64,000 nt of DNA from SIG440 sp045586925 (GCA_045586925.1 JAZNBG010000012.1:168501-232500), one strand, 5' to 3'. Numbered from the stretch's first letter, positions 44,480 to 54,407 are shown. Made by a program: numbers and translations. Notes: generated by a model not told the origin, from the sequence alone.

Positions 44480-45151
44480 TTATCTTCTTTCCTTTATTAA
44501 TTCCATAATCATATCAACAGATTCCTGAAGAGTTTTGCCCGTTGTGTCAACAATTACACTGTCTTCTGCCGGTTTAAGCGGAGCAATCTCACGCTGAGAA
44601 TCATTTTTATCACGATATTCCATATCTGCCTTAACTTCGTCAAAATTGCATTCTACGCCCTTTTCAACAAGTTCCTTATACCTTCTCGTCGCACGTTCTT
44701 CAACCGACGCTGTAAGAAAAATCTTAAGCTTTGCATCAGGCAGAACAACCGTGCCGATATCCCTTCCGTCCATAATTACATCTGTTTTTTCAGCAATGCT
44801 CCGTTGCAGTGTTAGCAGTTTTTGCCTTACCTCGGGGATTTTCGAAACATCAGATGCCGCAACAGAAACCTGAGGCATACGGATTTCACTTGAAACATTT
44901 TCACCATTGAGAAAAATTTCCTGACCGTTTTCACCGTGAGAAATATCAATATTCATAGACGGTAACATTTCTATTATTTCTTCAACATCACTGTTAGGAT
45001 TAAGCCCTGCACGAATACAGCCCAGACCTATTGCACGGAACATTGCACCGGTATCAATATACACAAGATGCATATTTGCCGCCGCCGCTTTGGCTATTGT
45101 ACTTTTACCTGCTCCGGCAGGCCCGTCAATTGCAACTTTAAAAGTAGACAT
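44480..45151 (-). CDS. cmk: Cytidylate kinase
   Basis: 223 aa. Phosphorylates CMP/dCMP with ATP. P-loop GPAGAGKST near the N-terminus, IDTGAMFRAIGLG, the MDGRDIGTVVLPDA substrate segment and the lid RATRRYKEL. First gene of cmk-plsC-ispH-S1. The preceding 99-aa gene ends 20 bases upstream. Confidence 0.95.
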   Translation of the reverse strand: MSTFKVAIDGPAGAGKSTIAKAAAANMHLVYIDTGAMFRAIGLGCIRAGLNPNSDVEEIIEMLPSMNIDISHGENGQEIFLNGENVSSEIRMPQVSVAASDVSKIPEVRQKLLTLQRSIAEKTDVIMDGRDIGTVVLPDAKLKIFLTASVEERATRRYKELVEKGVECNFDEVKADMEYRDKNDSQREIAPLKPAEDSVIVDTTGKTLQESVDMIMELIKERR

Positions 45152-45171
45152 ATATTTGTCCCCTCCGAAAA

Positions 45172-45444
45172 TTATTTTTCTAACTGTGCTTTAAGTGTTT
45201 CCATTTTTTCGGCTAAAATATCAATTTCTTTGCATTTTTCTTCGATAAATTCTGCAGCATTTCTATCTTCTTTGTATGCCGCATAGATTTCACGGCCGAT
45301 TTCAGTGTAAACTGCTTCAATGTCATTTTTCACATCATAAATGCTGTACTTGGTCTTTGAAGTTTCAACCAACTCTTCGGTCTTTTGAACAACAGTTTTG
45401 CTTGTGTCCTTAAATGCTTTCTTTACATTCGACAAAAAATCCAT
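45172..45444 (-). CDS. Small coiled-coil protein, unknown function
   Basis: 90 aa from the ATG at 45444 (GGGAG 8 bases upstream; the frame opens at 45471). The product is hydrophilic with predicted helices: MDFLSNVKKAFKDTSKTVVQ, then about residues 30-90 as a coiled coil with no cysteines. Similar Clostridial proteins carry a C-terminal zinc ribbon, missing here. It lies between ychF and cmk on the same strand. Confidence 0.75.
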   Translation of the reverse strand: MDFLSNVKKAFKDTSKTVVQKTEELVETSKTKYSIYDVKNDIEAVYTEIGREIYAAYKEDRNAAEFIEEKCKEIDILAEKMETLKAQLEK

Positions 45445-45463
45445 AAATATTCTCCCTTCCGTA

Positions 45464-46561
45464 TTAAACATTAAATCTAAACAGGATTATATCCCCGTCT
45501 TCTACAACATATTCCTTGCCTTCGCTTCTGACAAGACCCTTTTCCTTTGCTGCCGTCATACTTCCATTTTCCATAAGATCATTATATGCAACAACCTCGG
45601 CACGGATAAAGCCACGTTCAAAATCGGTATGAATTTTACCTGCTGCCTGAGGAGCTTTTGTACCCTTGGTAATTGTCCACGCTCTTACCTCGGGCTTTCC
45701 TGCTGTCAGATAGCTTATTAATCCAAGAAGCTTATAACTTGCCTTTATCAGCTTATCAAGACCGGATTCTTCTGCCCCAAGTTCTTCAAGGAACATCACC
45801 TTTTCTTCCTTGTCAAGCTCGGCAATTTCTTCCTCGATTCTTGCAGAAACCACCATAACCTCTGACTTTTCGCTTGCCGCAAACTCGGCAATTTTTGCAA
45901 CATATTGGTTTTCGCCTGCGGGCTTTGCATAATCATCCTCAGCAACATTTGCTGCATAAATCACAGGTTTTAAACTAAGAAGAGAAACCTCTTTAAGCAT
46001 TTCTTTTTCATCATCAGTAAATTCAAGAGCACGGGCACTTATACCCTTTTCAAGCTGTGCACTCAGGCCTTCAAGAAAATCAATCTCAACCTGATACTTT
46101 TTATCGCCGCCTTTAAGCTGTTTTTTAAGTCGGTCAATTCGTCTTGCGATAATCTCAAGGTCAGAGAATATAAGTTCAAAATTAATCGTTTCAATATCAC
46201 GAATAGGGTCAATACTGCCCTCAACGTGAACAATATTGGTATCGTCAAATGCACGAACCACATGGACAAGTGCATCTACCTCACGTATATTTGCAAGAAA
46301 CTTATTTCCAAGACCCTCGCCCTTGCTGGCACCCTTAACAAGACCTGCAATATCCACAAACTCAATTACTGCCGGAGTAACCTTGTCGGGGTCATACATT
46401 TCTGCCAGTTTATCAAGGCGACTGTCAGGCACTGCAACAGTACCAACATTTGGCTCGATTGTACAAAATGGATAGTTGGCAGATTCTGCCCCTGCCTGTG
46501 TAATTGCATTAAAAAGTGTACTCTTTCCTACATTAGGAAGTCCAAGTATTCCAAGTTTCAT
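45464..46561 (-). CDS. ychF: Redox-regulated ATPase YchF/EngD
   Basis: 365 aa, full length. OBG-family P-loop ATPase binding ribosomes: G1 GLPNVGKST (6-14), FVDIAGLVKGASKGEGLGN, the family-typical helical coiled insertion (about 130-200) and C-terminal TGS domain with GKIHTDFERGFIRAEV. Conserved in nearly all bacteria. Confidence 0.96.
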   Translation of the reverse strand: MKLGILGLPNVGKSTLFNAITQAGAESANYPFCTIEPNVGTVAVPDSRLDKLAEMYDPDKVTPAVIEFVDIAGLVKGASKGEGLGNKFLANIREVDALVHVVRAFDDTNIVHVEGSIDPIRDIETINFELIFSDLEIIARRIDRLKKQLKGGDKKYQVEIDFLEGLSAQLEKGISARALEFTDDEKEMLKEVSLLSLKPVIYAANVAEDDYAKPAGENQYVAKIAEFAASEKSEVMVVSARIEEEIAELDKEEKVMFLEELGAEESGLDKLIKASYKLLGLISYLTAGKPEVRAWTITKGTKAPQAAGKIHTDFERGFIRAEVVAYNDLMENGSMTAAKEKGLVRSEGKEYVVEDGDIILFRFNV

Positions 46562-46587
46562 ATCTTTAAAAACCTTTCTGTTTTAAT

Positions 46588-48165
46588 TTATCTTTGAGTA
46601 ATTTGTATTGCCGTCTTAATTCCGTCAATAGCGGCACTCATAATACCGCCAGCATAGCCTGCGCCCTCGCCGGCAGGAAAAATCCCCTTATGGCTGACGC
46701 TCTCAAAATTTGCATCACGCACTATACGAAGAGGTGCAGATGTCCGCATTTCAACCCCCGTAAGTATGGCACCACTATCTGCAAAACCTTTCATTTTACG
46801 GTCAAAGTCCAAAAGACCTTCCCGCAAGGTGTCAGCAATGAATCCGGGCAGACACGCCCTTAAATCCACAAACTCAGTTTTCCCCGTAAATGATGGCACT
46901 ACCCCATTAAATCTACTGGAATTTTTACCTTTTATAAAATCTGCCGCAAGCTGAACAGGACCCTTTCCGCTTGCTGCTTTATAAGCCAACGCCTCGTATT
47001 TTCTTTGAAAATCCACTCCGGCAAGAGGCGAGTCACTGTCAAAATCTTCAGGTTTGACCGTTACCACCAAAGCACTGTTTGAATTATCAGCCATACGGTC
47101 GTGATTACTCATACCATTTACTACCAGATGCTCAGGCTCGGAAGAAGCATTAACCACCACTCCGCCGGGACACATACAAAAGCTGTAACAGCTTCGGCTT
47201 TCGCCATTGTACGCCAGACGATAATCTGCCGTAGGAAGTGAATCTGTATCGGAAGTACTACCATACTGAACTCTGTTTATAAACTCACGGCTGTGTTCAA
47301 TCCTGACACCTGCCGCAAATGGCTTTTGCTCCATTTTTATGCCTCGACGGTGCAGCATTTCATAGGTATCACGACTGCTGTGTCCAAGTGCCGTAATAAG
47401 AACATCACATTCAATATAAGTAGAGTTGTTAACTTTAACGCCTGCCACTTTGCCATCTATGATGTCAATATCGGTCATACAGGAATCAAACAATACTCTG
47501 CCGCCAAGACCTTCAATCTCTTTTCTAAGATTTTTCACACAAACCTTCAGATAATCTGTGCCTATATGCGGTTTTGCCTGATATAGAATTTCCGTCGGTG
47601 CGCCGCACCTGACAAAAGTTTCAAGAACAAATCTTTGCAATGGGTCACCAATTCGGGTATTAAGCTTACCGTCAGAAAATGTTCCCGCTCCGCCCTCGCC
47701 AAACTGAATGTTGGTATCAGGGTCAAGTACGCCAAATTTCCAGAATTTTTCCACTGCGGCGCATCTGCGGTCAACATCAGCCCCTCTTTCAAGAACAGTT
47801 ACCGAAACACCGCAATATGCCAGAACGTATGCAGCAAACAGTCCACAAGGGCCACTGCCCACAATCACAACCTTTTTGGTTGTATCAGCTTTTGTACGCA
47901 ACCCTTCCAAATCCAACACAGGCGCATCATCAAACACCCTTATCCGCGCATTATCAATATCCGGCAACTTGCCCTCAATCTCTGCTGTAACAGAATATAA
48001 GAAATGTATATCATTTTTACGTCTGGCATCAAGAGATTTTTTATAAACTGTCATCAAGCCCGGTATAGCACCATAATTTTTAAGCAGTTTTGCTGTTTTC
48101 TCAAACAACTCGCCCTCTGTATGAACCACGGGCATTTTTATGTTGCTGACAATAACCTTTTTCAA
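46588..48165 (-). CDS. FAD-dependent dehydrogenase, COG2509 type
   Basis: 525 aa. N-terminal alpha/beta cap (about 1-90), then the FAD-binding GSGPCGLFAAYVLAYCG with ERGADVDRR, and FGEGGAGTFSDGKLNTR, family signature of uncharacterised FAD oxidoreductases (COG2509) common in Firmicutes. The C-terminus has the second FAD loop GIFPAGEGAGYAGGIMSA. Substrate unknown. It sits between cdaR and ychF. Confidence 0.88.
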   Translation of the reverse strand: MKKVIVSNIKMPVVHTEGELFEKTAKLLKNYGAIPGLMTVYKKSLDARRKNDIHFLYSVTAEIEGKLPDIDNARIRVFDDAPVLDLEGLRTKADTTKKVVIVGSGPCGLFAAYVLAYCGVSVTVLERGADVDRRCAAVEKFWKFGVLDPDTNIQFGEGGAGTFSDGKLNTRIGDPLQRFVLETFVRCGAPTEILYQAKPHIGTDYLKVCVKNLRKEIEGLGGRVLFDSCMTDIDIIDGKVAGVKVNNSTYIECDVLITALGHSSRDTYEMLHRRGIKMEQKPFAAGVRIEHSREFINRVQYGSTSDTDSLPTADYRLAYNGESRSCYSFCMCPGGVVVNASSEPEHLVVNGMSNHDRMADNSNSALVVTVKPEDFDSDSPLAGVDFQRKYEALAYKAASGKGPVQLAADFIKGKNSSRFNGVVPSFTGKTEFVDLRACLPGFIADTLREGLLDFDRKMKGFADSGAILTGVEMRTSAPLRIVRDANFESVSHKGIFPAGEGAGYAGGIMSAAIDGIKTAIQITQR

Positions 48166-48186
48166 AATGGGCTGTCCTCCCGCTTT

Positions 48187-49128
48187 TTAATCTCTTTTTT
48201 CGGCTTTTATCGTAACCTCTGTTATACCGTCACGCATAGAAACACCTTCGGGGATATTCAGCTTTACCTGCTGAACACCTTCTGTTGTAAGTGTATTGGC
48301 ATTGACAGTTGCAGTTATTTTTGTAATAGTTTCAAGCACATCATTTTCTGCATAAACTGTTACATTTGAAGGCTGAATTGACACCTTGTAACCTTCACCT
48401 AAATCCAAGTTATCAACCTCCACCGGTACTGTTTTCAATTTCATTACCGGACAGTTAATTTCAACATAGTTAATATCCATTGATACCGACTCGTATATAA
48501 TATCTTTTGTATCAATCTTTTTGCCGTTGCTATCAATAAAATAAAGCCTTTCCTTATCGTTTATTTCACCTGTTCTGCCATCAAAATCAAGAATTGCTTC
48601 AACACCGTGAATTCTTTCAACAAGCGTTGATGCACCCTTAAGAGTAACCGTTGCAACATTTGTCTCAGGCGTTCCTGCAATATAACCATTGGCAACACTG
48701 CCCTCTGTTTTGATATTTATCTTACGCTCATCTGTAACAATTCTGTCGATTACAACGGTTGCATTATTAGGTTTTTTACTTACTATTTCTTCATATTCAT
48801 ATGGAATTGATATACTGATAGGAATAGAAAACGTTCCCACCTTGGTCATATTGGCAAGATCAACGGTTGCGTAAATATTCTTATTGTCGATATTTGCAAT
48901 CTTTTTTCTGCTTCCGCGAATTTTAAGTTCTACAGTAGCATCAGGGTCTGCCACAAGGCTTAGGCCACGTTCTTCAAGAATACTTTGGTTTGCATAACGC
49001 AACGAAATATCCTTTACCGAAATGTCAACCGATGGGTCAACTATTAATATAACATAAAACCACAAAAGAACAGCAACAATGAAGGATATTACCTTTAAGG
49101 TCGAATCTTTTATGAAAAAGTTCTTCAT
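48187..49128 (-). CDS. cdaR: CdaR, YbbR-domain regulator of diadenylate cyclase
   Basis: 313 aa. One N-terminal membrane helix (VISFIVAVLLWFYVILIV) and about three extracytoplasmic YbbR-like beta-sandwich repeats. CdaR binds and tunes CdaA in Firmicutes. Its ATG overlaps the cdaA stop by four bases. The usual third gene, glmM, does not follow here. Confidence 0.9.
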   Translation of the reverse strand: MKNFFIKDSTLKVISFIVAVLLWFYVILIVDPSVDISVKDISLRYANQSILEERGLSLVADPDATVELKIRGSRKKIANIDNKNIYATVDLANMTKVGTFSIPISISIPYEYEEIVSKKPNNATVVIDRIVTDERKINIKTEGSVANGYIAGTPETNVATVTLKGASTLVERIHGVEAILDFDGRTGEINDKERLYFIDSNGKKIDTKDIIYESVSMDINYVEINCPVMKLKTVPVEVDNLDLGEGYKVSIQPSNVTVYAENDVLETITKITATVNANTLTTEGVQQVKLNIPEGVSMRDGITEVTIKAEKRD

Positions 49129-49976
49129 TTGTTCTTCTCCTTTCTGGTAAAGATATTCTTTTTGAATTTACTATTCTTCTTTTTAACATCAAACAGTCTT
49201 GTCAACTCTCTCTCTAATGCTTCGGGACTGAGTTTCATATTAAGCTCGCCGCCACAGGCAATAGAAATACCACCGGTTTCTTCCGATACGATAACAACAA
49301 CTGCATCAGATTCCTCCGACATACCGAGTCCTGCACGATGGCGTGTTCCCAATTCTTTGCTTACATTGGGGTTCTGTGACAAAGGCAGGAAACAGCTTGC
49401 AGCCTCAATCTTGTTGTCACGGATAATCACCGCTCCATCGTGAAGAGGTGTTTTGGGAATAAAAATATTAATAAGCAGTTCTGACGAAACATCGGCATTT
49501 AGCGTTATGCCCGTTCCTACAATATCACCGATTTTTATTTCTCTCTCCATAACAATCAAAGCACCTATACGGCTCTTTGACATAGCAGTACAGCTATTTG
49601 TAACCTCGGCAATAACCTTTTCCATCTCAACATCCTCGGCACGCTCATCGAAATTAAACCATTGCCCCATAGAAGTTCTGCCTACCTGCTCAAGAGCACG
49701 TCTGAGTTCCGGCTGAAACACAACAATTATGGCAATAACTCCCAATTGCATTGCACTGCTGAGCAAATAGTTCACAGTATGTAGCTTTACAATCTGGCTG
49801 ACCTGCGTAACGACAATAAGAACAACTACGCCTTTAAGCAGTTGCACTGTACGGGTATCACGAATAAATTTAAGCGCCTTGTAAATTACAAAACTGATTA
49901 TGAATACATCTATGATGTCTGTTATTCTGACTAAAGCTATCTGATTGATTAATGATTGATAAAAGCCGTCAAACAA
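49125..49976 (-). CDS. cdaA: Diadenylate cyclase CdaA
   Basis: 283 aa. Three N-terminal membrane helices, then the DAC domain making cyclic di-AMP from two ATP: catalytic LHDGAVII (DGA) and GTRHRAGLG (RHR), with GRTSMGQWF before them. c-di-AMP controls potassium transport and cell-wall balance. First gene of cdaA-cdaR, about 40 bases after proS. Confidence 0.95.
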   Translation of the reverse strand: MFDGFYQSLINQIALVRITDIIDVFIISFVIYKALKFIRDTRTVQLLKGVVVLIVVTQVSQIVKLHTVNYLLSSAMQLGVIAIIVVFQPELRRALEQVGRTSMGQWFNFDERAEDVEMEKVIAEVTNSCTAMSKSRIGALIVMEREIKIGDIVGTGITLNADVSSELLINIFIPKTPLHDGAVIIRDNKIEAASCFLPLSQNPNVSKELGTRHRAGLGMSEESDAVVVIVSEETGGISIACGGELNMKLSPEALERELTRLFDVKKKNSKFKKNIFTRKEKNK

Positions 49977-50018
49977 GTCAAATTCCTCCTTAAATATTTT
50001 CTCTTAACAGTCGAGAAT

Positions 50019-51455
50019 TTAATATGCCTTACCCCAATATACCATCTTCTTTGCAGGCTTTCCGCAGCATACGCATTTGTCTGAAAGCTGCTCCTGCTCA
50101 AACGGCATACAACGTGATGTTGCGGATGTATCAGCCTTAATCTGTTCCTCACAGGCAACATCACCGCACCACATCGCCTTGACAAAACCGCCCTTGTTTT
50201 CAACAATATCACGGAATTCATCATATGTTGTTGCAACAGAAGTCTTTTCTTCACGGTTTTTAAGTGCCGCATCCAGCATTTCCTGCTGAATCTGTTCTAA
50301 ATGCTTTGCAACCTCTTCTTCAATATTATCTAACGATACAAAGAACTTTTCTCTTGTTGTACGGCTTACAAGTACCGCCTGATTATTTTCGATATCCTTA
50401 GGTCCGATTTCAATTCTAAGGGGAACACCCTTCATTTCATACTCGCTGAACTTCCAACCCGGTGATTTGTCACTTGCATCCAGTTTAACCCTGAATTTTG
50501 CCGCAAGCTGAGCGCGAAGCTCTTCTGCACGGTCAAGAACGCCTTCCTTATGCTGAGCAATAGGAACAATTACTGCCTGAATGGGTGCAACGTGTGGCGG
50601 CAGTTTAAGACCTGCATCATCACCGTGAACCATAATAATCGCACCGATTAAGCGTGTTGTCATACCCCATGATGTCTGATGAACATAATGAAGCTCATTA
50701 TCCTCGCCGGTATACTGAATATCAAATGCTTTTGCAAAGCCATCGCCAAAATAGTGGCTTGTACCCGACTGCAATGCCTTGCCGTCGTGCATAAGACTTT
50801 CAATTGTGTAGGTTGCCTCGGCACCTGCAAATTTTTCCTTATCTGTTTTTCTTCCCTTTACAACAGGGATTGCCAGCTCCTGCTCGCAGAAATCTGCATA
50901 AACATTGAGCATACGCAAGGTTTCAGCCTCGGCTTCTTCTGCTGTTGCGTGGGCTGTATGACCTTCCTGCCACAAAAATTCCATTGTTCTGAGAAAAGGT
51001 CTTGTTGTCTTTTCCCATCTTACGACATTACACCACTGGTTGTACAACTTGGGAAGGTCACGATATGAATGAATAATATTTGCATAATGGTCGCAGAACA
51101 ATGTTTCAGACGTGGGTCTTACACAAAGTCTTTCTTCCAGCTTTTCGGTACCGCCGTGAGTAACCCATGCAACCTCAGGGGCAAAGCCTTCAACATGGTC
51201 CTTTTCCTTCTGGAGCAGGCTTTCAGGAATAAACATAGGCATATACACGTTTTCGTGGCCTGTTTCCTTAAACCTTCTGTCAAGCTCCTTTTGAATATTT
51301 TCCCAGATTGCATAACCGTATGGCTGAATTACCATACATCCGCGTATGCCTGAATAATCAACCAATTTTGCTTTTTTCACAATGTCTGTATACCATTGTG
51401 CAAAATCCTCGCTCATAGAGGTAATTTCTTCTACTAATTTCTTTTCGTTTGCCAA
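50019..51455 (-). CDS. proS: Prolyl-tRNA synthetase, short (archaeal/eukaryote-like) type
   Basis: About 478 aa. Class II motifs: motif 2 RWEKTTRPFLRTMEFLWQEGHT, motif 3 near GMTTRLIGAIIM, and a C-terminal zinc-binding-like domain (CGDVACEEQ, CVCCGKPAKKM, ending in Tyr) instead of the bacterial editing insertion. I place the start at the TTG at 51455, 10 bases after GAAGGG, because the protein then begins (M)ANEKKLVEEITSM as in relatives; TTG 51473 and ATG 51464 are alternatives. Confidence 0.94.
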   Translation of the reverse strand: MANEKKLVEEITSMSEDFAQWYTDIVKKAKLVDYSGIRGCMVIQPYGYAIWENIQKELDRRFKETGHENVYMPMFIPESLLQKEKDHVEGFAPEVAWVTHGGTEKLEERLCVRPTSETLFCDHYANIIHSYRDLPKLYNQWCNVVRWEKTTRPFLRTMEFLWQEGHTAHATAEEAEAETLRMLNVYADFCEQELAIPVVKGRKTDKEKFAGAEATYTIESLMHDGKALQSGTSHYFGDGFAKAFDIQYTGEDNELHYVHQTSWGMTTRLIGAIIMVHGDDAGLKLPPHVAPIQAVIVPIAQHKEGVLDRAEELRAQLAAKFRVKLDASDKSPGWKFSEYEMKGVPLRIEIGPKDIENNQAVLVSRTTREKFFVSLDNIEEEVAKHLEQIQQEMLDAALKNREEKTSVATTYDEFRDIVENKGGFVKAMWCGDVACEEQIKADTSATSRCMPFEQEQLSDKCVCCGKPAKKMVYWGKAY

Positions 51456-51599
51456 AATTTCCATTCCCTTCAAGTTTGTATTTCAACAAGGGATTAATCA
51501 CCCCTGCAATTCCGCTTTATTTTGACAGAATTTCTATGAGTTTTTTATGTAAAATTCAAGATACAATACCCCAATTTACACAATAAACCATTATTCTTA

Positions 51600-51628
51600 A
51601 GTATAAAGCAAAATTATCCTTGTGTCAA
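51600..51628 (-). promoter_or_regulatory. Promoter of proS
   Basis: Minus-strand TTGACA (51628-51623), 17-base spacer, TATACT (51605-51600), about 140 bases before proS. The leader has a small GGG(N)CCC hairpin but no T-box. Confidence 0.85.
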
Positions 51629-51656
51629 GGGCTTAATGCAGATTTTTTGCACAAAA

Positions 51657-51705
51657 AAAGAGCTGTTTTTAAACTTTTTAATCTGTTTAAAGAAACAGCC
51701 CTTTT
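51657..51705 (-). terminator. Terminator of copA
   Basis: On the minus strand AAAGGGCTGTTT pairs with AAACAGCTCTTT, followed by TTTTG; an inner TTTAAACAGATTAAAAAGTTTAAA can pair further. Confidence 0.75.
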
Positions 51706-51715
51706 AAAAGTATTT

Positions 51716-51925
51716 TTATTCAACCGAGGTAACCTTATACCCCTTGTTCTCAACAGCTTCTTTGAGGCTGTCTGCAGAAACATTTTCATTTAATGTAACA
51801 ACCGCTGTACCATCCTTATGGCTTACCTCTGCCTGTGTAACTCCGGTTATGCCTTCAAGAGTATTTTTTACATTTGCCTCACAGTGGGGGCACATCATTC
51901 CTTCAATTTTTAAGGTTTTTGTCAT
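51716..51925 (-). CDS. copZ: Candidate internal copZ, in frame within copA
   Basis: The last 69 codons of copA start with an ATG placed 8 bases after a perfect AAGGAGG inside the linker coding region. The product begins MTKTLKIEGMMCPHC, the size and sequence type of a free CopZ copper chaperone. Two readings are possible: copZ fused to copA by loss of a stop codon, or dual use, with the fused domain and a free chaperone both made. Sequence alone cannot decide. Confidence 0.5.
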   Translation of the reverse strand: MTKTLKIEGMMCPHCEANVKNTLEGITGVTQAEVSHKDGTAVVTLNENVSADSLKEAVENKGYKVTSVE

Positions 51926-54199
51926 TTTCTTTTCCTCCTTGATTTCTTTTTGTTTTGTATTTTTGTAAAGCTTTACAAAATTAAGTCTAAGGGCGTTTGT
52001 AACCACACAAAAACTAGAAAGGCTCATTGCTGCCGCTCCGAACATAGGATTGAGTGTTAATCCAAATGGTATCAACACCCCTGCCGCAAGAGGAATTCCA
52101 ATTACGTTATATATAAACGCCCAGAATAGGTTTTCATATATATTTTTCAATGTTGCACGGCTCAGTCTGATGGCAGCCACAGCATCTAGCAGGCTGTTTT
52201 TCATCAAGACAATGTCTGCCGCATCTATTGCAATGTCAGAACCCGCCCCGATAGCAATACCCGTATTTGCCGCCATAAGTGCCGGCGCATCATTGATACC
52301 GTCGCCTATCATAGCAACTGCTCCCTGCTCGGCAAGCTTGCGGATTTCACTGTCCTTACCATCGGGAAGAACCTCGGCAACAACATTTTCTATCCCCACT
52401 TGGGCGGCTACTGCCTTTGCTGTTCTTTGATTATCGCCGGTGATCATCGTCACCTTGATACCCATATTTTTTAATCTGGCAACTGCGTCACCGCTGTCAG
52501 GCTTTACGCTGTCTGCAACAGCAATAATCCCAACAAGCTTGCCGTCAACTGAGAAGCACAATGGGGTTTTACCTTCCTCTGCAAGACCTTCAGCAATTTG
52601 TCTTGTTTTTTCATCTATCCCAAAACGCTCGCTTATAAACCTGATACTTCCGCCAAAAATTTGTACTCCGTCAATAGTTCCACAAAGACCGTTTCCGGGA
52701 AGAATTTCAAAATTCTCCACCGCTTTTGCCATAAGTCCATCCTCTTCTGCCTTTGTCACCACGGCGTGTGCCAACGGATGTTCGCTCAGTTTTTCAAGGG
52801 AGTATGCCATTTCAAGAAATTCCTTTTTCTCGATGCCGCCGGTAGGCAAAACATCTGTCACGACAGGCTTACCCATTGTAACTGTTCCTGTTTTATCAAG
52901 AGCGACAACTCTGACCTTACCTGCTTCTTCAATTGCTGTCGCAGTCTTAAATAGAATGCCACATTTTGCACCTACGCCACTGCCAACCATAATGGCAACG
53001 GGCGTCGCAAGACCAAGAGCACAAGGGCAACTGATAACTAACACCGAAATTCCCCTTGCCAGAGCAAAACCTGCTGTTTGTCCGATAAACAGCCACACAG
53101 CTGTCGTAATCACAGCAATAGTAATAACAGCAGGAACAAATATCCCCGAAACCTTATCTGCCGCCTTTGAAATAGGGGCCTTTGAAGCCGCCGTATCACT
53201 TACCATTTTAATTATCTTTGACAGCATTGTATCTTCAGCCACAGCGGTTGTACGACATTTAATAAAACCCAGTCTGTTTACTGTTGCTCCGGTTACGCTG
53301 TCACCCACCGTCTTGTCAACAGGAATACTCTCGCCTGTCAACGCCGACTCATCCACAGCGCTGCTGCCCTCAATAATCACGCCGTCTGCCGGAATACTTT
53401 CACCCGGACGAACAACAAATATATCTCCCACCGCTATCTGTTCGGCAGGGATCGTTACCTCCTTATCATTGCGGACAACAACTGCAGTTTTGGGTGATAA
53501 GTCCATAAGCCCTTTTAATGCATCGGTGGTTCTGCCCTTTGAATATGTTTCAAGCAATTTGCCTACAGTAATCAATGTCAGTATCATTGCTGCTGACTCA
53601 AAATAAAACTCATGGAGATAATGTACTGCGTGTTCAATATTACCTTCAAACAATGCTTCTCCCATCATAAGCAAAGCGTATACACTATACACAAAAGCCG
53701 CTCCCGAGCCAAGTGCAACCAGGGTATCCATATTGGGGCTACCTTTAAAAAGTCCCTTGAAGCCGCTGATAAAAAATTTCTGATTTATAACCATAACTAT
53801 AGCCGTCAGAATCAACTGAATAATCCCAATCGTCATTGGATTTTCTGCAATTACAGACGGCAACGGAAAGCCCCACATTACGTGCCCCATTGAAATATAC
53901 ATCAAAGCAACCAGAAATCCCAAAGACGAAAAAAGTCTGGTCTTCAGTTTTTTTATCTCGCTCTTTTCAACCGTTTCTTTCTGTTCCTTCTTACCCATAC
54001 TTTCAGGCACACTCACGCCATAGCCTGCTGCAACCACGGCAGCAATTATTTCTGTTTCCTCCGCTGTTCCTTCAACATTCATTGAATTTGTCAAAAGGTT
54101 TACCGAACATTCCGTCACACCGTCAACCGCAGACACTGCCTTCTCGACCCTGGCGCTGCAAGCTGCGCAGCTCATACCTGTAACATTATATCTTTTCAT
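51716..54199 (-). CDS. copA: Copper-transporting P1B-type ATPase CopA with C-terminal CopZ-like domain
   Basis: 827 aa. N-terminal heavy-metal domain GMSCAAC (8-14), eight membrane helices including the metal-site CPC in VISCPCALGLATP, phosphorylation DKTGTVTMGK, and hinge GDGINDAPAL. Exports Cu(I). After the last helices a 20-residue Lys/Glu linker leads to a second heavy-metal domain GMMCPHC, which is exactly CopZ-sized. It has its own promoter and a terminator. Confidence 0.95.
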   Translation of the reverse strand: MKRYNVTGMSCAACSARVEKAVSAVDGVTECSVNLLTNSMNVEGTAEETEIIAAVVAAGYGVSVPESMGKKEQKETVEKSEIKKLKTRLFSSLGFLVALMYISMGHVMWGFPLPSVIAENPMTIGIIQLILTAIVMVINQKFFISGFKGLFKGSPNMDTLVALGSGAAFVYSVYALLMMGEALFEGNIEHAVHYLHEFYFESAAMILTLITVGKLLETYSKGRTTDALKGLMDLSPKTAVVVRNDKEVTIPAEQIAVGDIFVVRPGESIPADGVIIEGSSAVDESALTGESIPVDKTVGDSVTGATVNRLGFIKCRTTAVAEDTMLSKIIKMVSDTAASKAPISKAADKVSGIFVPAVITIAVITTAVWLFIGQTAGFALARGISVLVISCPCALGLATPVAIMVGSGVGAKCGILFKTATAIEEAGKVRVVALDKTGTVTMGKPVVTDVLPTGGIEKKEFLEMAYSLEKLSEHPLAHAVVTKAEEDGLMAKAVENFEILPGNGLCGTIDGVQIFGGSIRFISERFGIDEKTRQIAEGLAEEGKTPLCFSVDGKLVGIIAVADSVKPDSGDAVARLKNMGIKVTMITGDNQRTAKAVAAQVGIENVVAEVLPDGKDSEIRKLAEQGAVAMIGDGINDAPALMAANTGIAIGAGSDIAIDAADIVLMKNSLLDAVAAIRLSRATLKNIYENLFWAFIYNVIGIPLAAGVLIPFGLTLNPMFGAAAMSLSSFCVVTNALRLNFVKLYKNTKQKEIKEEKKMTKTLKIEGMMCPHCEANVKNTLEGITGVTQAEVSHKDGTAVVTLNENVSADSLKEAVENKGYKVTSVE

Positions 54200-54246
54200 T
54201 TTTAAATCATTTCCTTTTCGCAGTTTGTCTTAACTAACTATTATTG

Positions 54247-54275
54247 ATTATATTCCTCTTTTACCCAAAAGTCAA
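54247..54275 (-). promoter_or_regulatory. Promoter of copA
   Basis: Minus-strand TTGACT (54275-54270), 17-base spacer, TATAAT (54252-54247), about 45 bases before copA. I see no clear CopY/CsoR operator. Confidence 0.8.
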
Positions 54276-54326
54276 GTGCAAGGGCTGCCGTGTTCAAAAG
54301 AAATTACAAATTTTTATCGTTTTTTC

Positions 54327-54355
54327 TTGACTTTTCTGCGAAATTTTTGTAAAAT
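54327..54355 (+). promoter_or_regulatory. Promoter of putP
   Basis: TTGACT (54327-54332), 17-base spacer, TAAAAT (54350-54355), about 50 bases before putP. Confidence 0.75.
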
Positions 54356-54407
54356 ATATTGGACTTTTATTTTTTTTAGAAATCTTATATATAAAGGATG
54401 TGTTTTT

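Noticed and set aside
51456..51600. T-box before proS
   Set aside because: The leader of about 140 nt has no T-box sequence and only a small GGG/CCC hairpin.
52440..53606. Long plus-strand ORF opposite copA
   Set aside because: It is the antisense shadow of a strongly conserved P-type ATPase, caused by codon bias; Ser/Pro-rich nonsense product.
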